Positions 53,922 through 64,000 of a stretch of 64,000 nt of DNA are shown piece by piece. The position numbers were made by a program, and so were the translations under genes. This DNA comes from Macrostomum hystrix. Lineage: Eukaryota > Platyhelminthes > Macrostomidae. The notes under the pieces were generated by a model. The model was not told where the DNA came from, searched no databases, and worked only from the letters and a program-made list of their open reading frames with translations. How positions within the stretch are numbered: position 1 is the first letter of the stretch; every line of letters starts with the position of its first letter. The stretch lies in assembly GCA_950097015.1 (NCBI GenBank), contig CATNEN010000029.1:3801501-3865500 (forward strand), written 5' to 3'.

Positions 53922-54818
53922 CATCACTGTCGCAGACATCACTGTCGCAAACATCACTGTCGCAAACATCACTGTCGCAGACATCACTGTCGCAAACATC
54001 ACTGTCGCAGACATCACTGTCGCAGACATCACTGTCGCAGACATCACTGTCGCAGACATCACTGTCGCAGACATCACTGTCCCAGACATCACTGTCCCAG
54101 ACATCACTGTCGCAGACATCACTGTCGCAGACATCACTGTCGCAGACATCACTGTCCCAGACATCACTGTCCCAGACATCACTGTCCCAGACATCACTGT
54201 CGCAGACATCACTGTCGCAGACATCACTGTCGCAGACACCACTGTCGCAGACATCACTGTCGCAGACATCACTGTCGCAGACATCACTGTCGCAGACATC
54301 ACTGTCGCAGACATCACTGTCGCAAACATCACTGTCGCAGACATCACTGTCGCAAACATCACTGTCGCAGACATCACTGTCGCAGACATCACTGTCGCAG
54401 ACATCACTGTCCCAGACATCACTGTCGCAGACATCACTGTCGCAGACATCACTGTCGCAGACATCACTGTCGCAGACATCACTGTCGCAGACATCACTGT
54501 CGCAGACATCACTGTCGCAGACATCACTGTCGCAGACACCACTGTCGCAGACATTACTGTCGCAGACATCACTGTCGCAGACATCACTGTCGCAGACATC
54601 ACTGTCGCAGACATCACTGTCGCAGACATCACTGTCGCAAACATCACTGTCGCAGACATCACTGTCGCAGACATCACTGTCGCAGACACCACTGTCGCAG
54701 ACATCACTGTCGCAGACATCACTGTCGCAGACATCACTGTCCCAGACATCACTGTCGCAGACATCACTGTCGCAGACATCACTGTCGCAGACATCACTGT
54801 CGCAGAAATCACTTTCTG
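53922..54818. repeat. 15-bp minisatellite (cagacatcactgtcg)
   Basis: About 59 near-identical copies with caaac, cccag and caccac variants. It lies about 250 bases upstream of the copine-like start codon, the only long array here not inside an intron that I can define. All six frames are open for hundreds of codons, and none is a gene. Confidence 0.97.
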
Positions 54819-55639
54819 TGACATCACTGGTCTCGGACATCAGAAACGGCTTAGTGAGTTACCTCGTGCCCTTTGTTTCGTCTTCCAGTCAAGAACAGTT
54901 GTCAAGTACTCAAATATCGTCGATATCGGCGAATATACGCAAGGAACGGTCTCGACAACAAAATACTGACACAGAAGCAAATCATGCGCAGAGATTCCGA
55001 AGTTGGTCGATCAGCACTTAAAGCCAGTGCACTGTTGCAGACTGTACAACTATAGACTTTGCTCTGAGGAATAGAATGCCCCCAACTAAAACTAGGCAGA
55101 CAACAGAGAGGAATGTACGGCAACCCCTGCAGCGAAATAAAATGGCGGGACAGAACAGAAGGTCGCGGGCACACAGGCGATTGGTCCACCTCTCTCTCTC
55201 TCTCTGCCTCTTCGAAATGAAGTGACGCCTGTGCAGTGTGCGCACTTTTTTGGTTCGCTCTCTCTTCCGCTTTGCTTTGGTCGTATTCGGCTGTATGTAG
55301 ATTTTCTCACCAAGATTCTGTTCCCCGGCTAAAAAACTGCCTTGACATTGCGTGCGGCGCGAACGAACCTCCGCAGCCGCATGCAACCCAATCATCACTT
55401 TGCTATCGATACATTGTACAAAGAATCGGTTGTATTTACACAGAATCTAATACCTCAGAAGCCAATTATTTGCTTCGCAACTATAGAGTTCTGGGACAAA
55501 ATCTACCTGTTGGACAGGTTTAGATAAGCGAGCTGGTATATGTTTTACTATCCCACTATAGGCAATAGCTGAAACACTGACTGCAGGAAGACAAATATAG
55601 GCATAATTTTTCTGCTCTCTAAATTTCATTGTAGCTCGT
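54819..55639. other. Unique intergenic sequence
   Basis: No gene or repeat recognised. Confidence 0.4.
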
Positions 55640-55921
55640 ATAACCATCGAATTATTTTTTATATTTTATTGATTATGTTTTTACTTTTTTATTGAACTAA
55701 TATGGATCCACCATAGAGGATTATACAGAGCAATTTTAGTTGTCCTTGTACCCAGGGGTCTTCGGCAAGAATTGCTGAATATCTTGACGATGCTGACGTC
55801 GGACGGCTTTGAAAGTGAAAGATCAATATGGTCGACTTTCATGAAAGACACGTCATTCGGTTAGGGAGCTATCGTCAAGTAGGTAGTGTGTATTATTTTA
55901 CCTCCCCGTGGTCTTTCTACT
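55640..55921. mobile_element. 5'-truncated MITE, same family as 59111-59681
   Basis: Shares 'atggatccaccatagagg', 'ctgacgtcggacggctt' and the terminal 'gtggtctttctactgt' with the complete element 3.5 kb away. The left terminal repeat is missing. Divergence between the two copies is substantial, so the family is old. Confidence 0.8.
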
Positions 55922-56596
55922 GTTAGGGCGCATGCAAAAATTGTCAGGGGGGTTCTACTCCCCTTGATCTACTTGTTCTACTTGTTCTACTTGTTCTACT
56001 CCCCTACAGCTCGTACAGTTAAGGTAGCTCTTTCACTGGCGCAGCTGTGGCAGTTGTTCAGCTTGCACCGACCCAAAATTAAACTTCAAAGAATGTGCTA
56101 CTATAAAATAATGTCAATGAAGCTGCCTTTCTGTTTTTCAAGGTCACTGATATTAATTTTCTTCCCTGCACCGAATGACTATCATTAAGTGGAAGAGACG
56201 GAATGCAAGGAAAAGTGAATTAATTTTTGTTTGCACAGACAAAATCGAAAAATTGAATTTGACTCAGCTGAATGAGTTAACAGAAAAGGATAAATTCTGG
56301 ACTGGGAATGACAAAAATAAAATCGAGAATGCAAGCAAGAACCCATGAGGTTTCAGGTTGCAGTTCTGAAATAAAAAGCGACTGAGAATTAAAAGGGGCT
56401 CTAATGTACAGCAGGTGCTACTCTACGAGTAGTCGGCGCGTATTATGCGTGTGCAATTTACCTCATCTTTAATTAAAAAGGCGCACAAAGGTAAACCGAA
56501 CAAGTCCACCAATGAAAAGAAATTAGGGCTGCAGTTTTCATCAGAAAAAAGTGCAATTCGAAGAGCAAAATCAATTTTCTCTGTCGTGCATCGAGC
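55922..56596. other. 3' flank of the TRPC-like gene
   Basis: Contains 'ttgttctac' repeated four times (55965-56000) and otherwise unique AT-rich sequence. No polyadenylation signal could be assigned with confidence. Confidence 0.4.
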
Positions 56597-59500
56597 TCAG
56601 TCTTCCTCGTCATCTTCCTCTTCCTCCTCCATTTCAAAGAGTTCTTCCTGGTCTTCCAGCATGGACAGCGAGAGACGGTTGGCCTTGAGTGCCTCCTTGG
56701 AGTACTCGCAGAGCTTGTACTTGATGCGCAGCTTCACCAGACATTTCTCAACTGTCGTGCGCCGCTGCACGTGACTAGTGATGTACTGCAGATCGGCGGC
56801 TCGCATCTCCTCCAGCTCCTTCTCTGGCTGCTGCTGCTCCAGCTGCAGTTGTAGGCTGGAATTCGACTCTTTGAAGCAGGCCGCTATGCAGCGTCTGATG
56901 ATCCACCAGATGCCCCTAGCAATGGCCAGTGTAGTCTGCGGCAGCGGGGTGAGCAGGTTCAGAGGTATCGGCAGCACGAGGCTGTGGTATGGCCGCAGTA
57001 GAATCAGCTTCAGTTGTCGCCGCATTCTGCCAAACAGCCACTTGTCGTTCTTGTTGGCCTGGATGTCCTCGAAGGTGACGGACATGAGTGCTATCAGCAG
57101 GTTGACTGCGACCACACTGGCTATCAGGATGTATCCGCCGAATAAAAAGAGGCCTGCAAATATTTACAGTATGCTTTCCTGAATATAAATCGTATCGCTT
57201 CTAACATTAAACAGACAGACGCTCGTGCAAGTGTTAGCTTCTTCCTAGCGAGAGTTCCTGCGAAATTCAGGTAATAAATGTCTCTAATTTGAAAGCTTAC
57301 CAAAGTTCGACACGAACTGCGTCACGGAATCCCTTGACAGTTTGTTGCTGGTCAGCTGATATGCGGTGATGTCGCTCATTGCGTAGATGCCCCAGTATAA
57401 AACGTTTGTAGTGTTTGGGAAACTGTCGAAAGGTGTGGTATTGCAGCGGAAATTCTGGTACATCGTGGTCAACGCGGAGCCGAAGCCGAGCAGAACAAGC
57501 GCCATGAACACAAAGAACTGGCCAATGTCCTTGAACATTTTCTGCACAGTGAAGGTGAGCACTCCTGTGATCTTGTGCATTTCAAAGGCGTTGCCCAAGC
57601 TGAGGAACAGCAGTAGGTGACCGATGGATAGCAAGCTGCTGCCCAGCCGCTCAGGCACTGTCCACTCGGCGATGTAGCGAATCTGGCTGTCGGTCATGCA
57701 CGTGTGCAGCTGACAGATCTCCTGACCCTCTATTAAGCATGAGTGATTTGAAACGCGGGTGTTAAGAAAGTATTACTTGTTAGCTTTAATAATAATAATA
57801 ACAAAAATAATTGCAGGAGGGCTGCAGGCAAAAGCACACCATTCGGTGACAGTAGAAGCGCAGCCAGCGGAGACAATTCTGCCCATTTTGCTTTCTCCTG
57901 AGCACACACTCACACAGATACCGTACGCAGGCACACACTCACAAAGTTGTGTACATCTGCCCTGAATTTCTCATCGTCGTTGCAATGTACACTCTCAATG
58001 TGCCTTGGAGAGTTGGCCCTCTATGGCATAAATTGCAGGCACGCCCCCAAAAGCCTTTCCACCATGGCTGCGCCCCAAATTAATGTGGCTTCGCCGCGGA
58101 ATCGAGTTCAGGAACTTTGGTGCGAAAGGTAAACGCGTTAACGTTCTGTTATGTACTCACCCACTGCTCGTTAAGTATGTACTTGCAAGTACCTCGTATT
58201 TAGGGCGTACAATATTGAAAGTAGAAGAAAAAATAAACAACCATTTAACTTACGAGGGTAGGTAGCGTTGGGCACATTGCACAGATTGCGAACAGCTTCC
58301 TGCACAACAGGATCAGTGGGGTGGTTGTTGCGCACTCGAGTGACACCAGTGAGTAGCGTGACGACTCCAGCCAATTGGAAGGCGTTACTAATCGACAGGC
58401 ACCTGTCGAACATGTTGATGTGATTGAGTCCCGGCCCAAGCCAGAACATGTCGTAGGCCTCGCGACAAATGCGACCGAGGATAAAAGATGACATAATACT
58501 GTATGACGCGTACACAGCTGCCATGCTTCCTGCCGTCCAATCGGAGCAAAGGTTGCTCGAGCTGGACAGATTCTGCAACACAGTGACAAGAACGCTAGCA
58601 ACGTTTGCGTAGGTGGAGATGAGCTCAAGAACAGAAGCCACCGGTCTGGCCTTGATCAGACCGACCAGTTTTGGGTGCGGAAAAAGAATCACTAGAGGCG
58701 AGATTATGGCAAAGCAGAACAGAGACGTCAGGTACAACAGCATGGATTGCAGCATTGGCGAGTGGATGCGCTGCAGCCAGGGCAGGTCGTACATCCACAC
58801 GTTGTTGACGAGGCTCTGAGTGGCCCTGTGGACGGCTGGGCTGCGCAGCTTCATTTCCAGGAACAGCTGCACCCGGCCGAGGCGCGGCTCGAAGTTCTCC
58901 AGGCCCTGTAGGAGGCCGTGATCGATCTCGTCTATTAGTACCGTCTGGACCTCTTCGTAGTTCTCGCAGCAGTCCATCAGGGCGCTGATGCTGTTCTCCA
59001 CGCATTTGCGGAGCAGCCTGCAAAATGCGGTTAAATGACAATGATAGGACTCCACGAACTCATAAAGCCCGCGGATATTCTTTAAATTTATGAATGTTTT
59101 GCATACTTAAACAGTAGAAAGACACCGGAGGTGTATTTCAATACCCCATATTGCTATTCTTTCTAAACGCGCCGTATCTCCTAAAATATTCAACCAATCG
59201 CCATGAAAATCCGGAGCACGGGCTAACATTTTACGCCTTATCCAATTAAACAACTTCCAGAATAACAAAACGTCAGCATCGTCGAGATATTCAACGTTTC
59301 TGGTCACGGTGTCTGGTGACAAAAACCAAAAAGGAAAATGTAATGTTTCTGCAAACAAAATTTCATGATTAACCATGTTTGCTATAATTTTTGATCAAAT
59401 TCTATTGATTATATTGTTAATCTTTCATTGCACCAACATGGATCCATCATAGAGGTTTATACAGAGTAATGTTCACCAGGGTCTTCGACAAGAATCGCTG

Positions 59501-60511
59501 AATATCTCGACAAAGCTGACGTCGGACGGCTTTAAAAGTTCATCGTAAAGGGCGGTCAAAGTGTTAATCCATATGGTGGACTTTCACGAAAACCGGTCGT
59601 TCGGTTCGGCTACCGTGAAGTAGGCAGTGGTAGTTTAAATTCGTCTATGGTCTTTCCCCAGGGAGCGTGGTCTTTCTACTGTTAATAATGTAGGCTTTTT
59701 TTCTCGAATGGTATACTGCGGTTTGCTTAATATTCGTATTAGATTACCTTTCTGCATTTCGTAGCAGTCCATGGACTGGGGATCATACTCTAATCAAATT
59801 TCTACCCCAGCTGATGCTGGTATCCATTTTACAGATGGACTGACCTAAAGTAATAGGGATTCAAGTGTATTGCTCAGAGGCACAAACTACTTCGATTAAT
59901 TGGGCTGAGATTTGAAAGCTCTAACCATTTGGCTAAACGATACCTGGGTGTCAAGTAACTCTTTAGCGTGTATGCGAGTGTTTGAGTTAGACACTACAGA
60001 TTTTCCTTTAAAGCACTATGCTAAATTAGTATTTATCCCCTGTTTGTGCTAAGTGAATCACAATTATAATAAAAACAATTTACCTAAAGTGGCTTCGACT
60101 GTGTCGCATAAGAGTATAGCGCAACTCAGCGATGCGTCGAAAGCACTCCAGATAGTAGTCCAGTGGATCCACGTTCAATGAGAAGATGTATATTGGTGAC
60201 ACCAAAGCCATAAGCACTCGACGCGTGTAGACCTGCGCGAAGCGCCTATCATTATTGAGTAGGATGCAGAGCTGGCAGACGCACGAGGAAGGATGCGGCA
60301 TCGGTATGCGCATCGATCGCTCGTGAATGAGGTAGGCAACAACGTCTGGCTTCTTCCATAAGACAGCATACACCAATGGACTGTCCAGGCAATCTTCCTG
60401 ACCAAGTGATGGCGTTATGGTGTGCGTCTCGAACCAGCTGCGCACCTTGGCCACTCGGTTTTTACGGATGTTAAACCGCAGCTCAAGGTCGAACTGGCTC
60501 GCTGTTGTCAT
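56597..60511 (-). CDS. TRPC-like cation channel
   Basis: Four exons in frame with GT-AG borders: 60084-60511, 58254-59017, 57301-57729 and 56597-57153. They total 2178 nt, or 725 residues. TRPC channels are plasma-membrane, calcium-permeable, usually phospholipase-C-linked channels. The N-terminus has one or two ankyrin-like segments (DSPLVYAVLWKKPDVVAYL), then the TRPC zinc motif PHPSSCVCQLC and the TRP_2-like region. After several membrane segments, the pore helix reads NVLYWGIYAMSD, where vertebrate TRPC has LFW...GL, and S6 is VVAVNLLIALM. The TRP box is degenerate: KWLFGR at the place of EWKFAR. A proline-rich PIPLNLLTPLP follows, as in TRPC, and the protein ends in an acidic EEEEEDDEED tail. 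The N-terminus is short for the family (four ankyrin repeats are usual), so an upstream exon may be missing. Introns carry a SINE and two other mobile elements. Confidence 0.85.
57783..58158 (-). mobile_element. tRNA-derived SINE, family A, in TRPC-like intron 2
   Basis: (AAT)n tail at 57788-57812, then the body and tRNA-like head ending near 58158 ('aaacgcgttaacg' on the + strand). The flanks 'aagtattacttg' and 'aagtatgtacttg' may be a target duplication with one inserted base. It is inserted in the same transcriptional orientation as the host gene. Confidence 0.85.
59111..59681. mobile_element. MITE with 13-bp inverted ends and TAA target duplication
   Basis: Terminal inverted repeats ACAGTAGAAAGAC are perfect at both ends. 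A TAA duplication flanks them (59108-59110 and 59682-59684), as in PIF/Harbinger-type elements. The internal 89-codon minus-strand frame (59107-59376) has no transposase motif that I recognise. The element lies in intron 1 of the TRPC-like gene. Confidence 0.87.
59760..59945 (-). mobile_element. SINE-B, diverged copy
   Basis: Carries 'cagtccatggactgggg', 'taccccagctgatgctggta' and a diverged tRNA-like end ('gagatttgaaagctctaacc'). It lies in intron 1 of the TRPC-like gene. Confidence 0.65.
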
Positions 60512-61271
60512 GCCGATAGCTAGCTTCCTAGCTGCTTCAAACAGGGCAGATTCAGTTTGACAGAATATCGACTTTCTGGCTTGGCTTCCTGGCCAAGGAT
60601 ATGCAGTCCTCTCTGTATATCGTTTTTACAATCGACCCCCACCCTGACTGTACAGTCCAGTGTGCAACACTTCAACCTCTTCCCTAGTAGCACCCTAAAA
60701 CCCTAGTTCGCCTATTCTCTAGCGCTATAGGGATTCGAGAGAAGAATTGAGGAAAAAGTCGGTGCAGATTTCACGCGGGGCGCTAAGACGGTCAGTTAGG
60801 TAGATTTCTTCCCGATTCTTTCTGACTAAAGCAAATAAGTATATGAGTACCATGTGCACAAACATGTATCGCCTAAACTGCGTTCTCAAATGAAAATGAA
60901 AAAACTTTAATTTTAAAGGGAAGTTACAACAGAACACAACACAACACAACATGCGATACTGTAAAGCGACATAACAAAAGGCGGCGCATATCACTCTTGG
61001 ACAATATCCTAGCCTAGCCAATGAGCACGGGTGAGCTAAACTAGTGCAGTCAACTGCGTGTGCACATAAAACACTCTTTACGTACACTGATACGAAGTGT
61101 ACACTTAACACAAGCTGCCTCCGCACAGAACCTCCCTTTCTTTCCCAGGGGTTCAGAGGGCAATTTTAAAAGTAAGTTCTATGAGCTATATAAAGCTACA
61201 AGACTGTCGGACCACCAGCAGAGCGAATCTATTATCGAGGCACCCGAACCGCAAGCGACAAGTCCACTAAA
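60512..61271. promoter_or_regulatory. Shared upstream region of the divergent TRPC-like and TMEM97 genes
   Basis: Bases between two divergent start codons. A possible TMEM97 5' UTR exon is bounded by the strong acceptor 'cctttctttcccag' near 61146 and the donor gtaagt at 61171. Core promoter elements could not be assigned. Confidence 0.4.
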
Positions 61272-61790
61272 ATGGAGCGTTATTGGGACGCGTTCTTTGC
61301 CTTGTACTTTATAATCCACATTCCAATCCTGTTGCTGTTTGATGCTCAGATTGTACTTCCAGCGTGGCTATTCCCTGACGTCCTCCGAAGCATGACTTTG
61401 GAGTACGGACGCCAGTTCAAGGACAGCATGGTTTTGAAGCCACCGGCCTGGTACAAAAGCCTCTGCGTGTGCGAGGTCACTCTACAGGCGCCTCTAATAT
61501 TCCTGTGCACCTACGCATTCGTTGTCGGCGGTCGCAGGTGGATTCGTATTCCGGCGATCATCTATGGAACCCATGTGGCCACGACCCTTATCCCAATATT
61601 GGCTCACATTGCCTTCCACAATTTCGCTGGAGAAACACCCGAGGGACCTGAGACGCTGGAGGACAGACTCAAGGTGGCTGGAGTCTATCTACCGTGGTTT
61701 ATTTGGCCGGCCCTGCTGGTCTGGCGCATGTCTGTCAGCCCTTTCTACTCTGGTCGCGGAGGTTCCTCGACCAAGCAAAAGGCTCAATAG
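61272..61790 (+). CDS. TMEM97: TMEM97 / sigma-2 receptor (EXPERA domain)
   Basis: A 172-residue, four-transmembrane protein of the endoplasmic reticulum and lysosome, tied in animals to cholesterol handling and NPC1, and identified as the sigma-2 receptor. It is one exon and close to the full length of the family. Seen: LYFIIHIPILLLFDAQIVLP with the conserved Asp of the ligand pocket; FKDSMVLKPPAWYKSL; the second acidic pocket residue in CEVTLQAP; and WIRIPAIIYGTHVATTLIPI. The C-terminus KQKAQ fits a KxKxx ER-retrieval signal. The ATG at 61272 starts directly before the first helix, and the AATAAA at 61858 is about 70 bases after the stop. Confidence 0.97.
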   Translation: MERYWDAFFALYFIIHIPILLLFDAQIVLPAWLFPDVLRSMTLEYGRQFKDSMVLKPPAWYKSLCVCEVTLQAPLIFLCTYAFVVGGRRWIRIPAIIYGTHVATTLIPILAHIAFHNFAGETPEGPETLEDRLKVAGVYLPWFIWPALLVWRMSVSPFYSGRGGSSTKQKAQ

Positions 61791-61857
61791 TAGCGTCACC
61801 AAATGCTTATAAATTATTGTTTTCTGATCTTAAGTGGCCGCCAGATTGGTAAAATCC

Positions 61858-61863
61858 AATAAA
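61858..61863 (+). terminator. Polyadenylation signal AATAAA of TMEM97
   Basis: Canonical hexamer 68 bases downstream of the stop codon, before an AT-rich intergenic stretch. Confidence 0.75.
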
Positions 61864-62246
61864 CATTTTCCCAACGGCCCTGCTGGTCGATTGGCTACTC
61901 AGCATAAAAACAATATATTTAACACGACTTTCATGTTGTATGTCATAATTTAAATAATCAACTTAATAGCTGCTTGGATAAATATTTGGATAATTACGAG
62001 TATCTAGGCTCACAAAAATAGCTGTTTATCTTTTTTACACCATGGAGCACTGTAGCTAGTATAACTGTTTTACAACAGAGGTTCTTGATTTGCATATCGT
62101 ACGTCAGATTTTTATTAATGATCTTCGTGTACACGCAATTAAAGCTGCTATTATTCCAAATTAAAAAAAAATTCTTTTTAAAAACAAAAGCAACACTTTA
62201 TTTTATTTGGAACGTCTTGGTGCCAAACCGACTTAGATCCGCAGAG

Positions 62247-62431
62247 CATAGGCGTAGGAACAGGGGGGCAGTGGGGCCATATGGCCACAATTTTTTTAAG
62301 TGGGGGGCATTGATTACTTTCTACTCATATATTTTGTTTTGCCGCTTTGCATGAATGCATGGTATCATAGGCGTAGGAACGGGGGACAGTGGGGCCATGG
62401 CCCTACTTTTCTAATCGTTCCTACGCCAATG
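62247..62431. mobile_element. 185-bp MITE with 8-bp target duplication
   Basis: Inverted ends CATAGGCGTAGGAAC (62247) and the complement CATTGGCGTAGGAAC (ending 62431) match at 14 of 15 positions. The flanks are a perfect 8-bp duplication ccgcagag (62239-62246 and 62432-62439). A second copy of the left end with the same 'cagtggggccat' follow-on lies inside at 62366, so the element carries a partial internal duplication. No coding capacity. Confidence 0.9.
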
Positions 62432-62439
62432 CCGCAGAG

Positions 62440-63080
62440 GTTTTGATTTTGTGTTATGAACCATATGTAGACATTAGAAAAATAGCTAGATTGCAAATAG
62501 TAGTAGAGTATATTTGGCGTACGTAAATAAACCTGATGGGAGTAGTCCTTGGATAGAAATACCAAAAGAGTAAACTATAAAATAACACTGCTTCGCTCCA
62601 GAAAACTAGTGCGATTGTAACAATATTATTTATTTTTTTGTTAATATAATACATTTATACGAGATAAATATCCAGTGCAAATCTAATATCTGGTAATCTG
62701 GTATACATTTTTGCCCAACAGAGCAAGAGTCTCGTTGTGCATCAGATCTCGAAAAGCTACTGGAAAGTCGATAAGATTTACATATTAAGCTGTTACTAAT
62801 TAGAAATATATATTTTTAAATTTAAATTTATAAAAAAGTACTGCGATGTTTAAAAGCGTTAGAATAAAAAGTGCAGTATAAGTTTTTGTTTTATGCTACT
62901 GAGATGATTTCGTCAATACAGTGCAATTTAATCACGCAATTGTTGTGTAAATCCACGTGATAACAATTTTATACGCATCATATATAAAAAACACAATTTA
63001 TAAACTCTTTAAGTGGATTAAAACCCTTAAATTTAAAGCAAATCTAATAACACTAAATCCATAGCAATTAATCGTCCAAC
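62440..63080. other. AT-rich promoter region of the eRF3 gene
   Basis: Very AT-rich, with no repeats or genes recognised. Confidence 0.45.
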
Positions 63081-63459
63081 ATGAGTTGGGAAGACGAAGC
63101 TATTAAGTTAAGCAGTGATGTTTCTGGACTAAACATTGACGCACCCGTTTTTGTTCCTGGGTGCAACATCAACGCGCCAGCTTTTGTGCCTGGTCAACCG
63201 GCTTTCCGCTCTCCACAAATTCCAGCAGCTACAACAGCAAAAGAAGAAAGTAATTTAAAAGAAGCGAGTGGTGGTGAGGCTATGGAGGAAGAAAAATCAA
63301 CGACAGAAACTGCAGCAGCTACAAATGAACCTGACGATTGCATGATCGAATCTGAACAAACTGAAGCATACCAAGCCCACATAAGGAAAAATGTTGAAAG
63401 TAGCGAAATGCAAAAGGTTGCATCAGATGCTTCTCTTTTGTCATCAGACACTGAAAGAG
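63081..63459 (+). CDS. GSPT1: Translation termination factor eRF3, N-terminal exon (partial)
   Basis: First coding exon, 126 residues plus one base, ending at the donor gtaagc (63460); the GTPase domain lies beyond the window. eRF3 is the GTPase partner of eRF1 in translation termination and links it to poly(A)-binding protein. Two adjacent PAM2-type motifs are visible, LNIDAPVFVPG at 17-27 and NINAPAFVPG at 29-38, matching the double PAM2 of animal eRF3. The remainder is the acidic, low-complexity N-domain. No later exon is visible up to 64000. Confidence 0.9.
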
Positions 63460-64000
63460 GTAAGCATTTTTGTAAATTTATTACACATTGTCTAACTTGT
63501 ATTTTGTTTACTTGATTACTTGTATTTAAAGACTAAGTTCTCTATACAGAAATACAGAAGATAATAGATTATGATATTTTGAGAAGTCTAGCTATTTCAA
63601 CTACTTTTCATACTTTTTATAGGCATATCTTTGCAAGTTAAAACCTATTAAGCAAAGCAATAAAGTGCTATAAAAATAATATCTCTAGTTTCTATAGCTT
63701 TCTGACACTGTTAAAAAGTAGCTCATTTCTATCTAATCCAATAAAAGAAATGTTACTAACTGTCAAAGGCTAGGCCTAATTTTTCATTTGTTTTTATTAC
63801 TTATGGCAGCCTAATGTATATTAGACATGTTAAATCTAGACTAGATTAAGGACAGCAATGTTCTACTTCTGTTTGTTATATTATTTTTTTGTTTGCAAAC
63901 AACTGTTAATGACTAAAAACTAGTTAAATAATAACAAAAAGTCAGTAGTTTGGTCAGATAGTTCTGAAAAGTCTTGGTCAGTCTTTCTTCTTTCAAACCG
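63460..64000. other. First intron of eRF3 (incomplete)
   Basis: AT-rich sequence running to the window end. Unlike introns of the first two multi-exon genes, it shows no tandem array in the visible part. Confidence 0.6.

Noticed and set aside
53910..54821. Long frame reading RRHHCRRHHCRK, similar to the FYVE R(R/K)HHCR motif
   Set aside because: It is one frame of the 15-bp cagacatcactgtcg array. All other frames are equally open, and no second FYVE element surrounds it.
59107..59376. Host gene on the minus strand inside TRPC-like intron 1
   Set aside because: It falls almost exactly within the MITE boundaries, so it belongs to the element if it means anything.

Overview
This is a stretch of an animal nuclear genome. 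Genes are split by GT-AG introns, and the recognisable products are metazoan: a cytosolic carboxypeptidase (CCP2/3 type), a Kv potassium channel, a SARA/endofin-type protein, a copine-like C2 protein, a TRPC-like channel, TMEM97 and the 5' end of eRF3. Several tRNA-derived SINE families and MITEs are scattered between and inside them. The compact GC-rich exons, very repeat-rich introns and divergent invertebrate-type proteins would fit a free-living flatworm (for example a Macrostomum-like species). That placement is an inference; nothing in the sequence proves it.

Layout. 1-1450: flank with SINE pieces. 1451-20877 (+): CCP2/3-like carboxypeptidase in 11 exons, possibly extended by more exons to about 25.2 kb; a complete intronless Kv channel gene lies on the opposite strand inside its third intron (10869-12281). 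25-32 kb: no recognised gene, two long minisatellites. 31996-50387 (+): a chain of phase-compatible exons whose 3' half is the conserved C-terminal region of the SARA/ZFYVE9/ZFYVE16 family. 51.3-52.3 kb: foldback/hAT-like repeat. 52440-53672 (-): a C2A-C2B copine-like gene with no vWA domain. 53.9-54.8 kb: 15-bp minisatellite. 56597-60511 (-): TRPC-like channel in four exons. 61272-61790 (+): TMEM97. 62247-62431: MITE. 63081-window end (+): first coding exon of eRF3/GSPT.

The dominant feature is the extraordinary number of tandem arrays: about 30 different minisatellites with periods from 4 to 47 bp, together roughly a third of the window when the intervals listed are summed. Nearly every intron longer than about 300 bp in the first two multi-exon genes has its own private array with its own unit. 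Many begin within tens of bases of a splice donor or abut an acceptor, and about half contain the donor-like pentamer GTGAG (or its complement CTCAC). Because many periods are multiples of three, they create long open frames that are not genes.

The genes do not form a pathway or operon. They are independent housekeeping, signalling and ion-channel genes. TRPC and TMEM97 are divergent and about 760 bp apart.
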